DNA from: Paralithodes platypus
Lineage: Eukaryota > Arthropoda > Malacostraca > Decapoda > Lithodidae
Reading direction: 5' to 3'
Assembly: GCA_032716605.1 (NCBI GenBank)
Contig: CM064530.1
Coordinates: forward strand, 12,685,859-12,749,858
DNA length: 64,000 bases
Below are positions 25,939-40,100 of the stretch, piece after piece (within the stretch, counting starts at the first letter, position 1; each line of letters opens with the position of its first letter). The notes under the pieces were generated by a model. That model was not told where the DNA came from. It made no database searches and saw only the letters and a program-made list of their open reading frames with translations. A program made the position numbers and the translations under genes.

Positions 25939-26040
25939 CTGGATATTTGTGTGTCTGCCCAATGTCGATGTTTGTTTTTCTGTCTGCCGGATGTTCGTAC
26001 ATGAATTCTGTCTGACCGATATCCTTCATGTCTTTGATAG
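25939..26040 (-). repeat. C/D linker, right (inverted) copy
   Basis: Reverse complement of the linker at 25,181-25,283. It contains the inverted counterparts of GAATTCATGTACGAACATCC and CACTATCAAAGACATGAAGG. Confidence 0.85.
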
Positions 26041-27409
26041 TGGAATATTGTAGTAATGTCTGCGAGATGTTGGAATAAGGTAGTAATGTCTGTAAGATGT
26101 TGGAATATTGTTGAAATGTCTGTCAGTTGTTGGAATGTAAAATTGTCTGTCAGATGTTTTAAACAGGTAGTAATGTCTGCCAGATGTTGGAATAAGGTAC
26201 GAATGTCTGCCAGATTTTGGAATAGGTTAGAAATGTCTGTCAGATGTTGGAATAAGGTGGTAATTATGTCTGCCAGATGTTGGAATACGGTAGTAATGTC
26301 TGTCAGATGTTTCAATATGGTAGTAATGTCAGTCATATGTTGGAATAAGGTAGTTATGTCTGCCAGATGTTGGAATAAGCTAGTAATGTCTGTCAGATGT
26401 TGGAATATAGTAATATTGTCTGCCAGATGTTGGAATATGGTATCAATGTCTGCCAGATGTTGGAATATGGTAGTAATGTCTGTCAGATGTTGAAATAGGG
26501 AAGGCCTATAAATATCTGCCAGATGTTGGAATATGGTAGTAATGTCTGTCAGATGTTGGAATAACGTAGTAATGTCTGCCAGATGTTGGAATAAGGTAGT
26601 AATGTCTGTCCGATGTTGGAATAGGGTAGGCCTATTAATATCTGCTAGATGTTGGAATATGGTAGTGATGTCTGTCAGATTTTGAATAAGGTAGAAATGT
26701 CTGTCAGATGTTAGAATATAGTCGTAATGTCTGTCAGATGTAGGAATATGGTAGTAATGTCTGTCAGATGTTGGAATATGGTAGTAATCTCTGCCAGATG
26801 TTGGAATAAGGTAGTAATGTCTGTTAGATGTTGGTATATGGTAGTAATGTCTGTCAGATGTTGGAATATGGTAGTAATGTCTGTCAGATGTTGGAATATG
26901 GTAGCAATGTCTGCCAGATGCTGGAATAAGGTAGTAATGTCTTCCAGATGTTGGAATAAGGTAGTAATGTCTGCCAGATTTTGGAATAAGGTAGTAATGT
27001 CTGCCAGATGTTGGAATATGGTAATATTGTCTGCCAGATGTTGGAATATGGCATGAATGTCTGCCAGATGTTGGAATATGGTAGTAATGTCTATCAGATG
27101 TTGAAATAGGGTAGGCCTATAAATATCGGCCAGATGTTGGAATTTGGTAGTAATGTCTGCCAGATGTTGGAATATGGTAGTAATGTCTCAAATATTGGAA
27201 TATGGTAGCAATGTCTGCCAGTTGGAATATGGAAGCAATGTCTTCCAGATGTTGGAATAAGGTAGGAATGTCTGCCAGGTGTTGGAATATGGTAGTAATG
27301 TCTGCCAGATGTTGAATAAGGTCGTAATGTCTGTCAGATGTTGGAATATAGTAGTAATGTCTGTCAGATGTTGGAATATGGTAGTAATGTCTGTCAGATG
27401 TTGGAATAT

Positions 27410-29341
27410 GGTAGTAATGTCTGCCAGATGTTGGAATAAGGTAGTAATGTCTGTCAGATGTTGGTATATGGTAGTAATGTCTGTCAGATGTTGGAATAAC
27501 GTAGTAATGTCTGCCAGATGTTGGAATAAGGTAGTAATGTCTGTCAGATGTTGGAATAAGGTAGTAATGTCTGTCAGATGTAGGAAAAAGGTAGTAATGT
27601 CTGTCAGATGTTGGAATAAGGTAGTAATGTCTGTCAGATGTTGGAATAATGTAGTAATGTCTGCCAGATGTAGGAATAAGGTAGTAATGTCTGCCAGATG
27701 TTGGAATAAGCTAGTAATGTCTGTCAGATGTTGGAATATGGTAATATTGTCTGCCAGATGTTGGAATATGGTATCAATGTCTGCCAGATGTTGGAATATG
27801 GTAGTAATGTCTGTCAGATGTTGAAATAGGGGAGGCCTATAAATATCTGCCAGATGTTGGAATATGGTAGTAATGTCTGTCAGATGTTGGAATAACGTAG
27901 TAATGTCTGCCAGATGTTGGAATAAGGTAGTAATGTCTGTCCGATGTTGGAATAAGGTAGTAATGTCTGTCAGCTGTTGGAATAAGATAGTAATGTCTGT
28001 CAGATGTTGGAATAAGGTAGTAATGTCTGCCAGATGTAGGAATAAGGTAGTAATGTCTGCCAGATGTTGGAATAAGGTAGTAATGTCTGTCAGATGTTGA
28101 AATATGGTAGTAATGTCTGTCAGATGTTGGTATGTGGTAGTAATGTCTGTCAGATGTTGGAATAAAGTAGTAATGTCTGTCAGATGTTGGAATATGGTAG
28201 TAATGTCTGTCAGATGTAGGAATATGGTAGTAATGTCTGCCAGATGTTGGAAGAAGGTAGTAATGTCTGCCAGATGTTGGAATAAGGTAGTAATGTCTGC
28301 AAGATGTTGGAATAAGGTAGTAATGTCTGCCAGATGTTGGAATATGGTAATATTGTCTGCCAGATGTTGGAATATGGTATTAATGTCTGCCAGATGTTGG
28401 AATAAGATAGTAATGTCTGTCAGATGTTGGTATATGGTAGTAATGTCTGTCATATGTTGGAATAACGTAGTAATGTCTGCCAGATGTTGGAATAAGGTAG
28501 TAATGTCTGTCAGATGTTGGAATAAGGTAGTAATGTCTGTCAGATGTAGGAAAAAGGTAGTAATATCTGTCAGATGTTGGAATAAGGTAGTAATGTCTGT
28601 CAGATGTTGGAATAATGTAGTAATGTCTGCCAGATGTAGGAATAAGGTAGTAATGTCTGCCAGATGTTGGAATAAGCTAGTAATGTCTGTCAGATGTTGG
28701 AATATAGTAATATTGTCTGCCAGATGTTGGAATATGGTATCAATGTCTGCCAGATGTTGGAATATGGTAGTAATGTCTGTCAGATGTTGAAATAGGGAAG
28801 GCCTATAAATATCTGCCAGATGTTGGAATATGGTAGTAATGTCTGTCAGATGTTGGAATAACGTAGTAATGTCTGCCAGATGTTGGAATAAGGTAGTAAT
28901 GTCTGTCCGATGTTGGAATAAGGTAGTAATGTCTGTCAGCTGTTGGAATAAGATAGTAATGTCTGTCAGATGTTGGAAAAAGGTAGTAATGTCTGCCAGA
29001 TGTAGGAATAGGTTAGTAATGTCTGCCAGATGTTGGAATAAGGTAGTAATGTCTGTCAGATGTTGAAATATGGTAGTAATGTCTGTCAGATGTTGGTATG
29101 TGGTAGTAATGTCTGTCAGATGTTGGAATAAAGTAGTAATGTCTGTCAGATGTTGGAATATGGTAGTAATGTCTGTCAGATGTAGGAATATGGTAGTAAT
29201 GTCTGCCAGATGTTGGAAGAAGGTAGTAATGTCTGCCAGATGTTGGAATAAGGTAGTAATGTCTGCAAGATGTTGGAATAAGGTAGTAATGTCTGCCAGA
29301 TGTTGGAATATGGTAATATTGTCTGCCAGATGTTGGAATAT
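27410..29341 (-). repeat. Tandem pair of 966-bp higher-order units within satellite C
   Basis: Ordered sets of variant 30-mers recur at an offset of exactly 966 bp: a TTGGTATATGG unit at 27,461 and 28,427, and the stretches 27,864-28,100 and 28,830-29,066. The two copies look nearly identical. Confidence 0.8.
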
Positions 29342-29869
29342 GGTATTAATGTCGGCCAGATGTTGGAATATGGTAGTAATGTCTGTCAGATGATAAAATA
29401 GGGTAGGCCTATTAATATCTGCCAGATGTTGAAATATGGTAGTAATGTCTGTCAGATGTTGGAATATGGTAGTAATGTCTGCCAGATGTTTAATAAGGTA
29501 GTAATGTCTGTCAGATGTTGGAATATAGTGGTAATGTCTGTCAGATGTTGGAATGTGGTAGTAATGTCTGTCAGATGTTGGAATATGGTAGTAATGTCTG
29601 CCAGATGTTGGAATTATGTAGTAATGTCTGTCAGATGTTGGTATATGGTAGTAATGTCTGTCAGATGTTGGAATAAAGTCGTAATATCTGTCAGATGTTG
29701 GAATATGGTAGTAATGTCTGTCAGATGTTGGAATATGTTTGTAATGTCTGCCAGATGTTGGACTATGGTAGTAATGTCTGTCAGATTTGGGAATAAGGCA
29801 GTAATGTCTGCCAGATGTTGGAATAAGGTAGTCATGTCTGCCAGATGTTGGAATAAGGAAGTAATGTCT

Positions 29870-32800
29870 GTCATTGTGATGGAATATGGTAGTAATGTCT
29901 GCCAGATGTTGGAATAAGGTAGTAATGTCTGTCAGATGTTGGAATAAGGTAGTAATGTCTGTCAGATGTTGGAATTTGGTAGTATTGTCTGCCAGATGTT
30001 GGAATATGGTAGTAATGTCTGTCAGATGTTGGAATATGTAGCAATGTCTGCCAGTTGTTGGAATATGGTAGCAATGTCTGCCAGTTGTTGGAATATGGTA
30101 GCAATGTCTGCCAGATGTTGGAATAAGGTAGGAATGTCTGCCAGGTGTTGGAATATGGTAGTAATGTCTGTCAGATATTGAATAAGGTCGTGATGTCTGT
30201 CAGATGTTGGAATATATTAGTAATGTCTGTCAGATGTTGGAATATGGTAGTAATGTCTGTCAGATGTTGGAATATGGTAGTAATGTCTGCCAGATGTGGG
30301 AATATGGTAGTAATGTCTGTCAGATGTTGAAATAGGTTAGGCCTATTAATATCTTCCAGATATTGAATAAGGTAGTAATGTCTGTCAGATGTTGGAATAT
30401 AGTAGTAATGTCTGCCAGTTGTTGGAATACGGTAGTAATGTCTGTCAGATGTTGGAATATGGTAGCAATGTCTGCCAGATTTTGGAATAAGGTAATAATG
30501 TTTGTCAAATGTTGGAATATGGATGTAGTAATGTCTGTCAGATTTTGGAATAAAGTGATAATGTCTGTCAGATGTTGGAATATGGTATTAATGTCTTTCA
30601 GATGTTGGCATATGGTAGTAATGTCTGCCAGATGTTGGACTATCGTAGTAATGTCTGTCAGATTTGGGAATAAGGTAGTAATGTCTGCCAGATGTTGGAA
30701 TAAGGTAGTCATGTCTGCCAGATGTAGGAATAAGGTAGTAATGTCTGCAAGGTGTTGGAATATGGTAGTAATGTCTGTCAGATGTTGAATAAGGTCGTAA
30801 TGTCTGTCAGATGTTGGAATATAGTAGTAATGTCTGTCAGATGTTAGAATATGGTAGTAATGTCTGTCAGATGTTGGAATATGGTAGTAACGTCTGCCAG
30901 ATGTTGGAATAAAGTAGTTATGTCTGTCAGATGTTGGTATATGGTAGTAATGTCTGTCAGATGTTGGAATAACGTAGTAATGTCGGCCAGATGTTGGAAT
31001 ATGGTAGTAATGTCTGCCAGATTTTGGAATAAGGTAATAATGTCTGTCAAATGTTGGAATATGGACATAGTAATGTCTGTCAGATTTTGGAATAAGGTGA
31101 TAATGTCTGTCAGATGTTGGAATATGGTAGTAATGTCTGTCAGATGTTGGAATATGGTAGCAATGTCTGCCAGTTGTTGGAATATGGTAGCAATGTCTGC
31201 CAGATGTTGGAATAAGGTAGGAATGTCTGCCAGGTGTTGGAATATGGTAGTAATGTCTGTCAGATATGAATAAGGTCGTGATGTCTGTCAGATGTTGGAA
31301 TATATTAGTAATGTCTGTCAGATGTTGGAATATGGTAGTAATGTCTGTCAGATGTTGGAATATGGTAGTAATGTCTGCCAGAGGTTGGAATAAGGAGGTA
31401 ATGTCTGTCAGATGTTGGTATATGGTAGTAATGTCTGTCAGATGTTGGAATAACGTGGTAATGTCTGCCAGATGTTGGAATAAGGTAGTAATGTATGTCA
31501 GATTTGGGAATAAGGCAGTAATGTCTGTCAGATGTTGGAATAAGGTAGTCATGTCTGTCAGATGTTGGAATAAGGTAGTATAATGTCTGCCAGATATTGG
31601 AATAAGGTAGTAATGTTTGCCAGATGTTGGAATATGGTATTAATGTCTGCCAGATGTTGGAATATGGTAGTAATGTCTGTCAGATGTTGAAATAGGTTAG
31701 GCCTATTAATATCTGCCAGATATTGAATAAGGTAGTAATGTCTGTCAGATGTTGGAATATAGTAGTAATGTCTGTCAGATGTTGGAATATGGTAGTAATG
31801 TCTGTCAGATGTTGGAATATGGTAGTAATGTCTGCCAGATTTTGGAATAAGGTAATAATGTCTGTCAAATGTTGGAATATGGACGTAGTAATGTCTGTCA
31901 GATTTTGGAATAAAGTGATAATGTCTGTCAGATGTTGGAATATGGTATTAATGTCTTTCAGATGTTGTCATATGGTAGTAATGTCTTTCAGATGTTGGCA
32001 TATGGTAGTAATGTCTGCCAGATGTTGGACTATGGTAGTAATGTCTGTCAGATTTGGGAATAAGGCAGTAATGTCTGCCAGATGTTGGAATAAGGTAGTC
32101 ATATCTGCCAGATGTTGGAATAAGGAAGTAATGTCTGTCAGATGTTGGAATTGTGATGGAATATGGTAGTAATGTCTGCCAGATGTTGGAATTTGGTAGT
32201 ATTGTCTGCCAGATGTTGGAATATGGTAGTAATATCTGTCAGATGTTGGAATATGGTAGCAATGTCTGCCAGTTGTTGGAATATGGTAGCAATGTCTGCC
32301 AGTTGTTGGAATATGGTAGCAATGTCTGCCAGATGTTGGAATAAGGTAGGAATTTCTGCCAGGTGTTGGAATATGGTAGTAATGTCTGTCAGATATTGAA
32401 TAAGGTCGTGATGTCTGTCAGATGTTGGAATATATTAGTAATGTCTGTCAGATGTTGGAATATGGTAGTAATGTCTGTCAGATGTTGGAATATGGTAGTA
32501 ATGTCTGCCAGATGTTGGAATAAGGAGGTAATGTCTGTCAGATGTTGGTATATAGTAGTAATGTCTGTCAGATGTTGGAATAACGTGGTAATGTCTGCCA
32601 GATGTTGGAATAAGGTAGTAATGTATGTCAGATTTGGGAATAAGGCAGTAATGTCTGTCAGATGTTGGAATAAGGTAGTCATGTCTGTCAGATGTTGGAA
32701 TAAGGTAGTATAATGTCTGCCAGATATTGGAATAAGGTAGTAATGTCTGCCAGATGTTGGAATATGGTATTAATGTCTGCCAGATGTTGGAATATGGTAG

Positions 32801-35800
32801 TAATGTCTGTCAGATGTTGAAATAGGTTAGGCCTATTAATATCTGCCAGATATTGAATAAGGTAGTAATGTCTGTCAGATGTTGGAATATAGTAGTAATG
32901 TCTGTCATATGTTGGAATACGGTAGTAAAGTCTGTCAGATGTTGGAATATGGTAGTAATGTCTGCCAGATTTTGGAATAAGGTAATAATGTCTGTCAAAT
33001 GTTGGAATATGGACGTAGTAATGTCTGTCAGATTTTGGAATAAAGTGATAATGTCTGTCAGATGTTAGAATATGGTATTAATGTCTTTCAGATGTTGGCA
33101 TATGGTAGTAATGTCTTTCAGATGTTGGCATATGGTAGTAATGTCTGCCAGATGTTGGACTATGGTAGTAATGTCTGTCAGATTTGGGAATAAGGTAGTA
33201 ATGTCTGCCAGATGTTGGAATAAGGTAGTCACGTCTGCCAGATGTTGGAATAAGGTAGTCATGTCTGCCAGATGTAGGAATAAGGTAGTAATGTCTGCCA
33301 GGTGTTGGAATATGGTAGTAATGTCTGTCAGATGTTGAATAAGGTCGTAATGTCTGTCAGATGTTGGAATATAGTAGTAATGTCTGTCAGATGTTGGAAT
33401 ATGGTAGTAAAGTCTGTCAGATGTTGGAATATGGTAGTAATGTCTGCCAGATGTTGGAATAAAGTAGTTATGTCTGTCAGATGTTGGTATATGGTAGTAA
33501 TGTCTGTCAGATGTTGGAATAAGGTAGTAATGTCTGTCAGATGTTGGAATTTGGTAGTATTGTCTGCCAGATGTTGGAATATGGTAGTAATGTCTGTCAG
33601 ATGTTGGAATATGTAGCAATGTCTGCCAGTTGTTGGAATATGGTAGCAATGTCTGCCAGTTGTTGGAATATGGTAGCAATGTCTGCCAGATGTTGGAATA
33701 AGGTAGGAATGTCTGCCAGGTGTTGGAATATGGTAGTAATGTCTGTCAGATATTGAATAAGGTCGTGATGTCTGTCAGATGTTGGAATATATTAGTAATG
33801 TCTGTCAGATGTTGGAATATGGTAGTAATGTCTGTCAGATGTTGGAATATGGTAGTAATGTCTGCCAGATGTTGGAATAAGGTAGTAATGTCTGCCAGAT
33901 GTTGGAATATGGTATTAATGTCTGCCAGATGTTGGAATATGGTAGTAATGTCTGTCAGATGTTGAAATAGGTTAGGCCTATTAATATCTTCCAGATATTG
34001 AATAAGGTAGTAATGTCTGTCAGATGTTGGAATATAGTAGTAATGTCTGCCAGTTGTTGGAATACGGTAGTAATGTCTGTCAGATGTTGGAATATGGTAG
34101 CAATGTCTGCCAGATTTTGGAATAAGGTAATAATGTTTGTCAAATGTTGGAATATGGATGTAGTAATGTCTGTCAGATTTGGAATAAAGTGATAATGTCT
34201 GTCAGATGTTGGAATATGGTATTAATGTCTTTCAGATGTTGGCATATGGTAGTAATGTCTGCCAGATGTTGGACTATCGTAGTAATGTCTGTCAGATTTG
34301 GGAATAAGGTAGTAATGTCTGCCAGATGTTGGAATAAGGTAGTCATGTCTGCCAGATGTTGGAATAAGGTAGTCATGTCTGCCAGATGTAGGAATAAGGT
34401 AGTAATGTCTGCAAGGTGTTGGAATATGGTAGTAATGTCTGTCAGATGTTGAATAAGGTCGTAATGTCTGTCAGATGTTGGAATATAGTAGTAATGTCTG
34501 TCAGATGTTAGAATATGGTAGTAATGTCTGTCAGATGTTGGAATATGGTAGTAACGTCTGCCAGATGTTGGAATAAAGTAGTTATGTCTGTCAGATGTTG
34601 GTATATGGTAGTAATGTCTGTCAGATGTTGGAATAACGTAGTAATGTCGGCCAGATGTTGGAATATGGTAGTAATGTCTGCCAGATTTTGGAATAAGGTA
34701 ATAATGTCTGTCAAATGTTGGAATATGGACGTAGTAATGTCTGTCAGATTTTGGAATAAGGTGATAATGTCTGTCAGATGTTGGAATATGGTAGTAATGT
34801 CTGTCAGATGTTGGAATATGGTAGCAATGTCTGCCAGTTGTTGGAATATGGTAGCAATGTCTGCCAGATGTTGGAATAAGGTAGGAATGTCTGCCAGGTG
34901 TTGGAATATGGTAGTAATGTCTGTCAGATATGAATAAGGTCGTGATGTCTGTCAGATGTTGGAATATATTAGTAATGTCTGTCAGATGTTGGAATATGGT
35001 AGTAATGTCTGTCAGATGTTGGAATATGGTAGTAATGTCTGCCAGAGGTTGGAATAAGGAGGTAATATCTATCAGATGTTGGTATATGGTAGTAATGTCT
35101 GTCGGATGTTGGAATAACGTGGTAATGTCTGCCAGATGTTGGAATAAGGTAGTAATGTATGTCAGATTTGGGAATAAGGCAGTAATGTCTGTCAGATGTT
35201 GGAATAAGGTAGTCATGTCTGTCAGATGTTGGAATAAGGTAGTATAATGTCTGCCAGATATTGGAATAAGGTAGTAATGTTTGCCAGATGTTGGAATATG
35301 GTATTAATGTCTGCCAGATGTTGGAATATGGTAGTAATGTCTGTCAGATGTTGAAATAGGTTAGGCCTATTAATATCTGCCAGATATTGAATAAGGTAGT
35401 AATGTCTGTCAGATGTTGGAATATAGTAGTAATGTCTGTCAGATGTTGGAATATGGTAGTAATGTCTGTCAGATGTTGGAATATGGTAGTAATGTCTGCC
35501 AGATTTTGGAATAAGGTAATAATGTCTGTCAAATGTTGGAATATGGACGTAGTAATGTCTGTCAGATTTTGGAATAAAGTGATAATGTCTGTCAGATGTT
35601 GGAATATGGTATTAATGTCTTTCAGATGTTGTCATATGGTAGTAATGTCTTTCAGATGTTGGCATATGGTAGTAATGTCTGCCAGATGTTGGACTATGGT
35701 AGTAATGTCTGTCAGATTTGGGAATAAGGCAGTAATGTCTGCCAGATGTTGGAATAAGGTAGTCATATCTGCCAGATGTTGGAATAAGGAAGTAATGTCT

Positions 35801-37120
35801 GTCAGATGTTGGAATTGTGATGGAATATGGTAGTAATGTCTGTCAGATGTTGGAATTTGGTAGTATTGTCTGCCAGATGTTGGAATATGGTAGTAATGTC
35901 TGTCAGATGTTGGAATATGGTAGCAATGTCTGCCAGTTGTTGGAATATGGTAGCAATGTCTGCCAGTTGTTGGAATATGGTAGCAATGTCTGCCAGATGT
36001 TGGAATAAGGTAGGAATGTCTGCCAGGTGTTGGAATATGGTAGTAATGTCTGTCAGATATTGAATAAGGTCGTGATGTCTGTCAGATGTTGGAATATATT
36101 AGTAATGTCTGTCAGATGTTGGAATATGGTAGTAATGTCTGTCAGATGTTGGAATATGGTAGTAATGTCTGCCAGATGTTGGAATAAGGAGGTAATGTCT
36201 GTCAGATGTTGGTATATAGTAGTAATGTCTGTCAGATGTTGGAATAACGTGGTAATGTCTGCCAGATGTTGGAATAAGGTAGTAATGTATGTCAGATTTG
36301 GGAATAAGGCAGTAATGTCTGTCAGATGTTGGAATAAGGTAGTCATGTCTGTCAGATGTTGGAATAAGGTAGTATAATGTCTGTCAGATATTGGAATAAG
36401 GTAGTAATGTCTGCCAGATGTTGGAATATGGTATTAATGTCTGCCAGATGTTGGAATATGGTAGTAATGTCTGTCAGATGTTGAAATAGGTTAGGCCTAT
36501 TAATATCTGCCAGATATTGAATAAGGTAGTAATGTCTGTCAGATGTTGGAATATAGTAGTAATGTCTGTCATATGTTGGAATACGGTAGTAATGTCTGTC
36601 AGATGTTGGAATATGGTAGTAATGTCTGCCAGATTTTGGAATAAGGTAATAATGTCTGTCAAATGTTGGAATATGGACGTAGTAATGTCTGTCAGATTTT
36701 GGAATAAAGTGATAATGTCTGTCAGATGTTGGAATATGGTATTAATGTCTTTCAGATGTTGGCATATGGTAGTAATGTCTTTCAGATGTTGGCATATGGT
36801 AGTAATGTCTGTCAGATTTGGGAATAAGGTAGTAATGTCTGCCAGATGTTGGAATAAGGTAGTCATGTCTGCCAGATGTTGGAATGGTCTGCCAGATGTT
36901 GGAATAAGGTAGTCATGTCTGCCAGATGTAGGAATAAGGTAGTAATGTCTGCCAGGTGTTGGAATATGGTAGTAATGTCTGTCAGATGTTGAATAAGGTC
37001 GTAATGTCTGTCAGATGTTGGAATATAGTAGTAATGTCTGTCAGATGTTGGAATATGGTAGTAAAGTCTGTCAGATGTTGGAATATAGTAGTAATGTCTG
37101 CCAGATGTTGGAATAAAGTA
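29870..37120 (-). repeat. Tandem pair of about 3.6-kb higher-order units within satellite C, with nested 1.13-kb subunits
   Basis: Offsets between matching variant blocks are 3,575 (29,966 and 33,541), 3,635 (30,363 and 33,998), 3,664 (31,266/34,930; 31,723/35,387; 32,363/36,027) and 3,654 (33,302 and 36,956). The small jumps are near-multiples of the 30-bp monomer, so whole monomers were gained or lost after the duplication. Inside each copy, blocks recur about 1,130-1,145 bp apart (31,723/32,853/33,998 and 35,387/36,517). Confidence 0.8.
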
Positions 37121-40100
37121 GTTATGTCTGTCAGATGTTGGTATTTGGTAGTAATGTCTGTCAGATGTTGGAATAACGTAGTAATGTCGGCCAGATGTTG
37201 GAATAAGGTAGTAATGTCTGTCAGATGTTGGAATAAGGTAGTAATGTCTGTCAGATGTTGGAATAAGGTAGTAATGTCTGTCAGATGTTGGAATAAGGTA
37301 GAAATGTCTGTCAGATGTTGGAATAAGGTAATAATGTCTGCCAGATGTAGGAATAAGGTAGTAATGTCTAACAGATGTTGGATTAAGTTAGTAATGTCTC
37401 TCAGATGTTGGAATATGGTAATATTGTCTGCCAGATGTTGGAATATGGTATTAATGTCTGCCAGATGTTGGAATATGGTAGTAATGTCTGTCAGATGTTG
37501 AAATAGGGTAGTCCTATAAATATCTGCCAGATGTTGGAATAAGGTAGTAATGTTTGCCAGATGTTGGAATAAGATAGTAATGTCTGTCAGCTGTTGGAAT
37601 AAGGTAGTAATGTCTGTCAGATGTTGGAATATGGTAGTAATGTCTGCCAGATGTAGGAATAAGGTAGTAATGTCTGCCAGATGTTGGAATAAGGTAGTAA
37701 TGTCTGTCAGTTGTTGGAAGATGGTAGTAATGTCTGTCAGATGTTGGAATAAGGTAGTAATGTCTGTCAGATGTTGGAATAAGGTAGTAATGTCTGTCAG
37801 CTGTTGGAATAAGGTAGTAATGTCAGTCAGATGTTGGAATAAGGTAGTAATGTCTGCCAGATGTAGGAATAAGGTAGTAATGTCTGCCAGATGTTGGAAT
37901 AAGGTTGTAATGTCTGTCAGATGTTGGAATATGGTTGTAATGTCTGTCAGATGTTGGAATATGGTAGTAATGTCTGCCAGATGTTGGAATAAGGTAGTAA
38001 TGTCTGTCAGATGTTGGTATATGGTAGTAATGTCTTTCAGATGTTGGAATATAGAAGTAATGTCTGTCAGATGTTGGAATATGGTAGTAATGTTTGTCAG
38101 ATGTAGGAATATGGTAGTAATGTCTGCCAAATGTTGAAAGAAGGTAGTAATGTCTGCCAGATGTTGGAATAAGGTAGTAATGTCTGCTAGATGTTGGAAT
38201 AAGGTAGTAATGTCTGCCAGATGTTGGAATATGGTAATATTGTCTGCCAGATGTTGGAATATGGTATTATCGTCTGCCAGATGTTGGAATATGGTAGTAA
38301 TTTCTGTCAGATGTTGAAATAGGGTAGGCCTATTAATATCTGCCAGATGTTGATATATGGTAGTAATGTCTGTCAGATGTTGGAATATGGTAGTAATGTC
38401 TGCCAGATGTTGAATAAGGTAGTAATGTTTGTCAGGTGTTGGAATATAGTAGTAATGTCTGTCAGATGTTGGAATGTGGTAGTAATGTCTGTCAGATGTT
38501 GGAATATGGTAGTAATGTCTGCCAGATGTTGGAATTATGTAGTAATGTCTGTCAGATGTTAGTATATGGTAGTAATGTCTGTCAGATGTTGAAATAAAGT
38601 AGTAATATCTGTCAGATGTTGGAATATGGTAGTAATGTCTGTCAGATGTTGGAATATGGTAGTAATGTCTGCCAGATGTTGGTCTATGGTAGTAATGTCT
38701 GTCAGATTTGGGAATAAGGCAGTAATGTTTTTCAGATGTTGGAATAAGGTAGTCATGTCTGCCAGATGTTGGAATAAGGTAGTAATGTCTGTCAGATTTG
38801 GGAATAAGGCAGTAAAGTCTGTCAGATGTTGGAATACGGTAGTCATGTCTGTCATAGGTTGGAATAAGGTAGTATAATGTCTGCCAGATGTTGGAATAAT
38901 GTAGTAATGTCTGCCAGATGTTGTAATATGGTAATATTGTCTGCCAGATGTTGGAATATGGTATTAATGTCTGCCAGATGTTGGAATATGGTAGTAATGT
39001 CAGTCAGATGTTGAAATAGGTTAGGCCTATTGATATCTGCCAGATGTTGAATAAGGTAGTAATGTCTGTCAGATGTTGGAATATAGTAGTAATGTCTGGC
39101 AGATGTTGGAATACGGTAGTAATGTCTTTCAGATGTTGGAATATGGTAGTAATGTCTGCCAGATGTTGGAATAAGGTAATAATGTCTGTCAAATGTTGGA
39201 GTATGGTAGTAATGTCTGTCAGATTTTGGAATAAAGTGGTAATGTCTGTCAGATGTTGGAATATGGTATTAATGTCTTTCAGATGTTGGCATATGGTCGT
39301 AATGTCTGCCAGATGTTGGACTATGGTAGTGATGTCTGTCAGATTTGGGAATAAGGTAGTAATGTCTGCCAGATGTTTATATAAGGTAGTCATGTCTGCC
39401 AGATGCTGGAATAAGGTAGTCATGTCTGTCAGATGTAGGAATAAGGTAGTAATGTCTGTCAGATGTTGGAATATAGTAGTAATGTCTGTCAGATGTTGGA
39501 ATATGGTAGTAATGTCTGTCAGATGTTGGAATATGGTAGTAATGTCTTCCAGATGTTGGAATAAGGTAGTAATGTCTGTCAGATGTTGGTAGATGGTAGT
39601 AATGTCTGTCAGATGTTCGAATAAAGTAGTAATGTCTGTCAGATGTTGGAATATGGTAGTAATGTCTGTTAGATGTTGGAATATGGTAGTAATGTCTGCC
39701 AGATGTTGGACTATGGTATTAATGTATGTCAGATTTGGGAATAAGGCAGTAATGTCTGCCAGATGTTGGAATAAGGTAGTCATGTCTGCCAAATGGTGAA
39801 ATGAAGTAGTAATGTCTGTCAGATGTTGGAATATGGTAGTGATGTCTGCCAGATGTTGGAATAAGGTAGTAATGTCTGTCAGATGTTGGAATTTGGTAGT
39901 AATATCTGCCAGATGTTGGAATATGGTAGTAATGTCTGTCAGATGTTGGAATATGGTAGCAATGTCTGCCAGTTGTTGGAATATGGTAGCAATGTCTGCC
40001 AGATATTGGAATAAGGTAGTAATGTCTGCCAGGTGTTGGAATATGGTAGTAATGTCTGCCAGGTGTTTGAATATTGTAAAAATGTCTGCCAGATGTTGGA

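Noticed and set aside
27188..28453. 421-codon frame of decapeptide repeats (QHLADITTLF-like), and many similar frames on both strands
   Set aside because: The 30-bp repeat keeps phase and several frames of the unit lack stops. Similar long frames exist in multiple phases and both strands at once.
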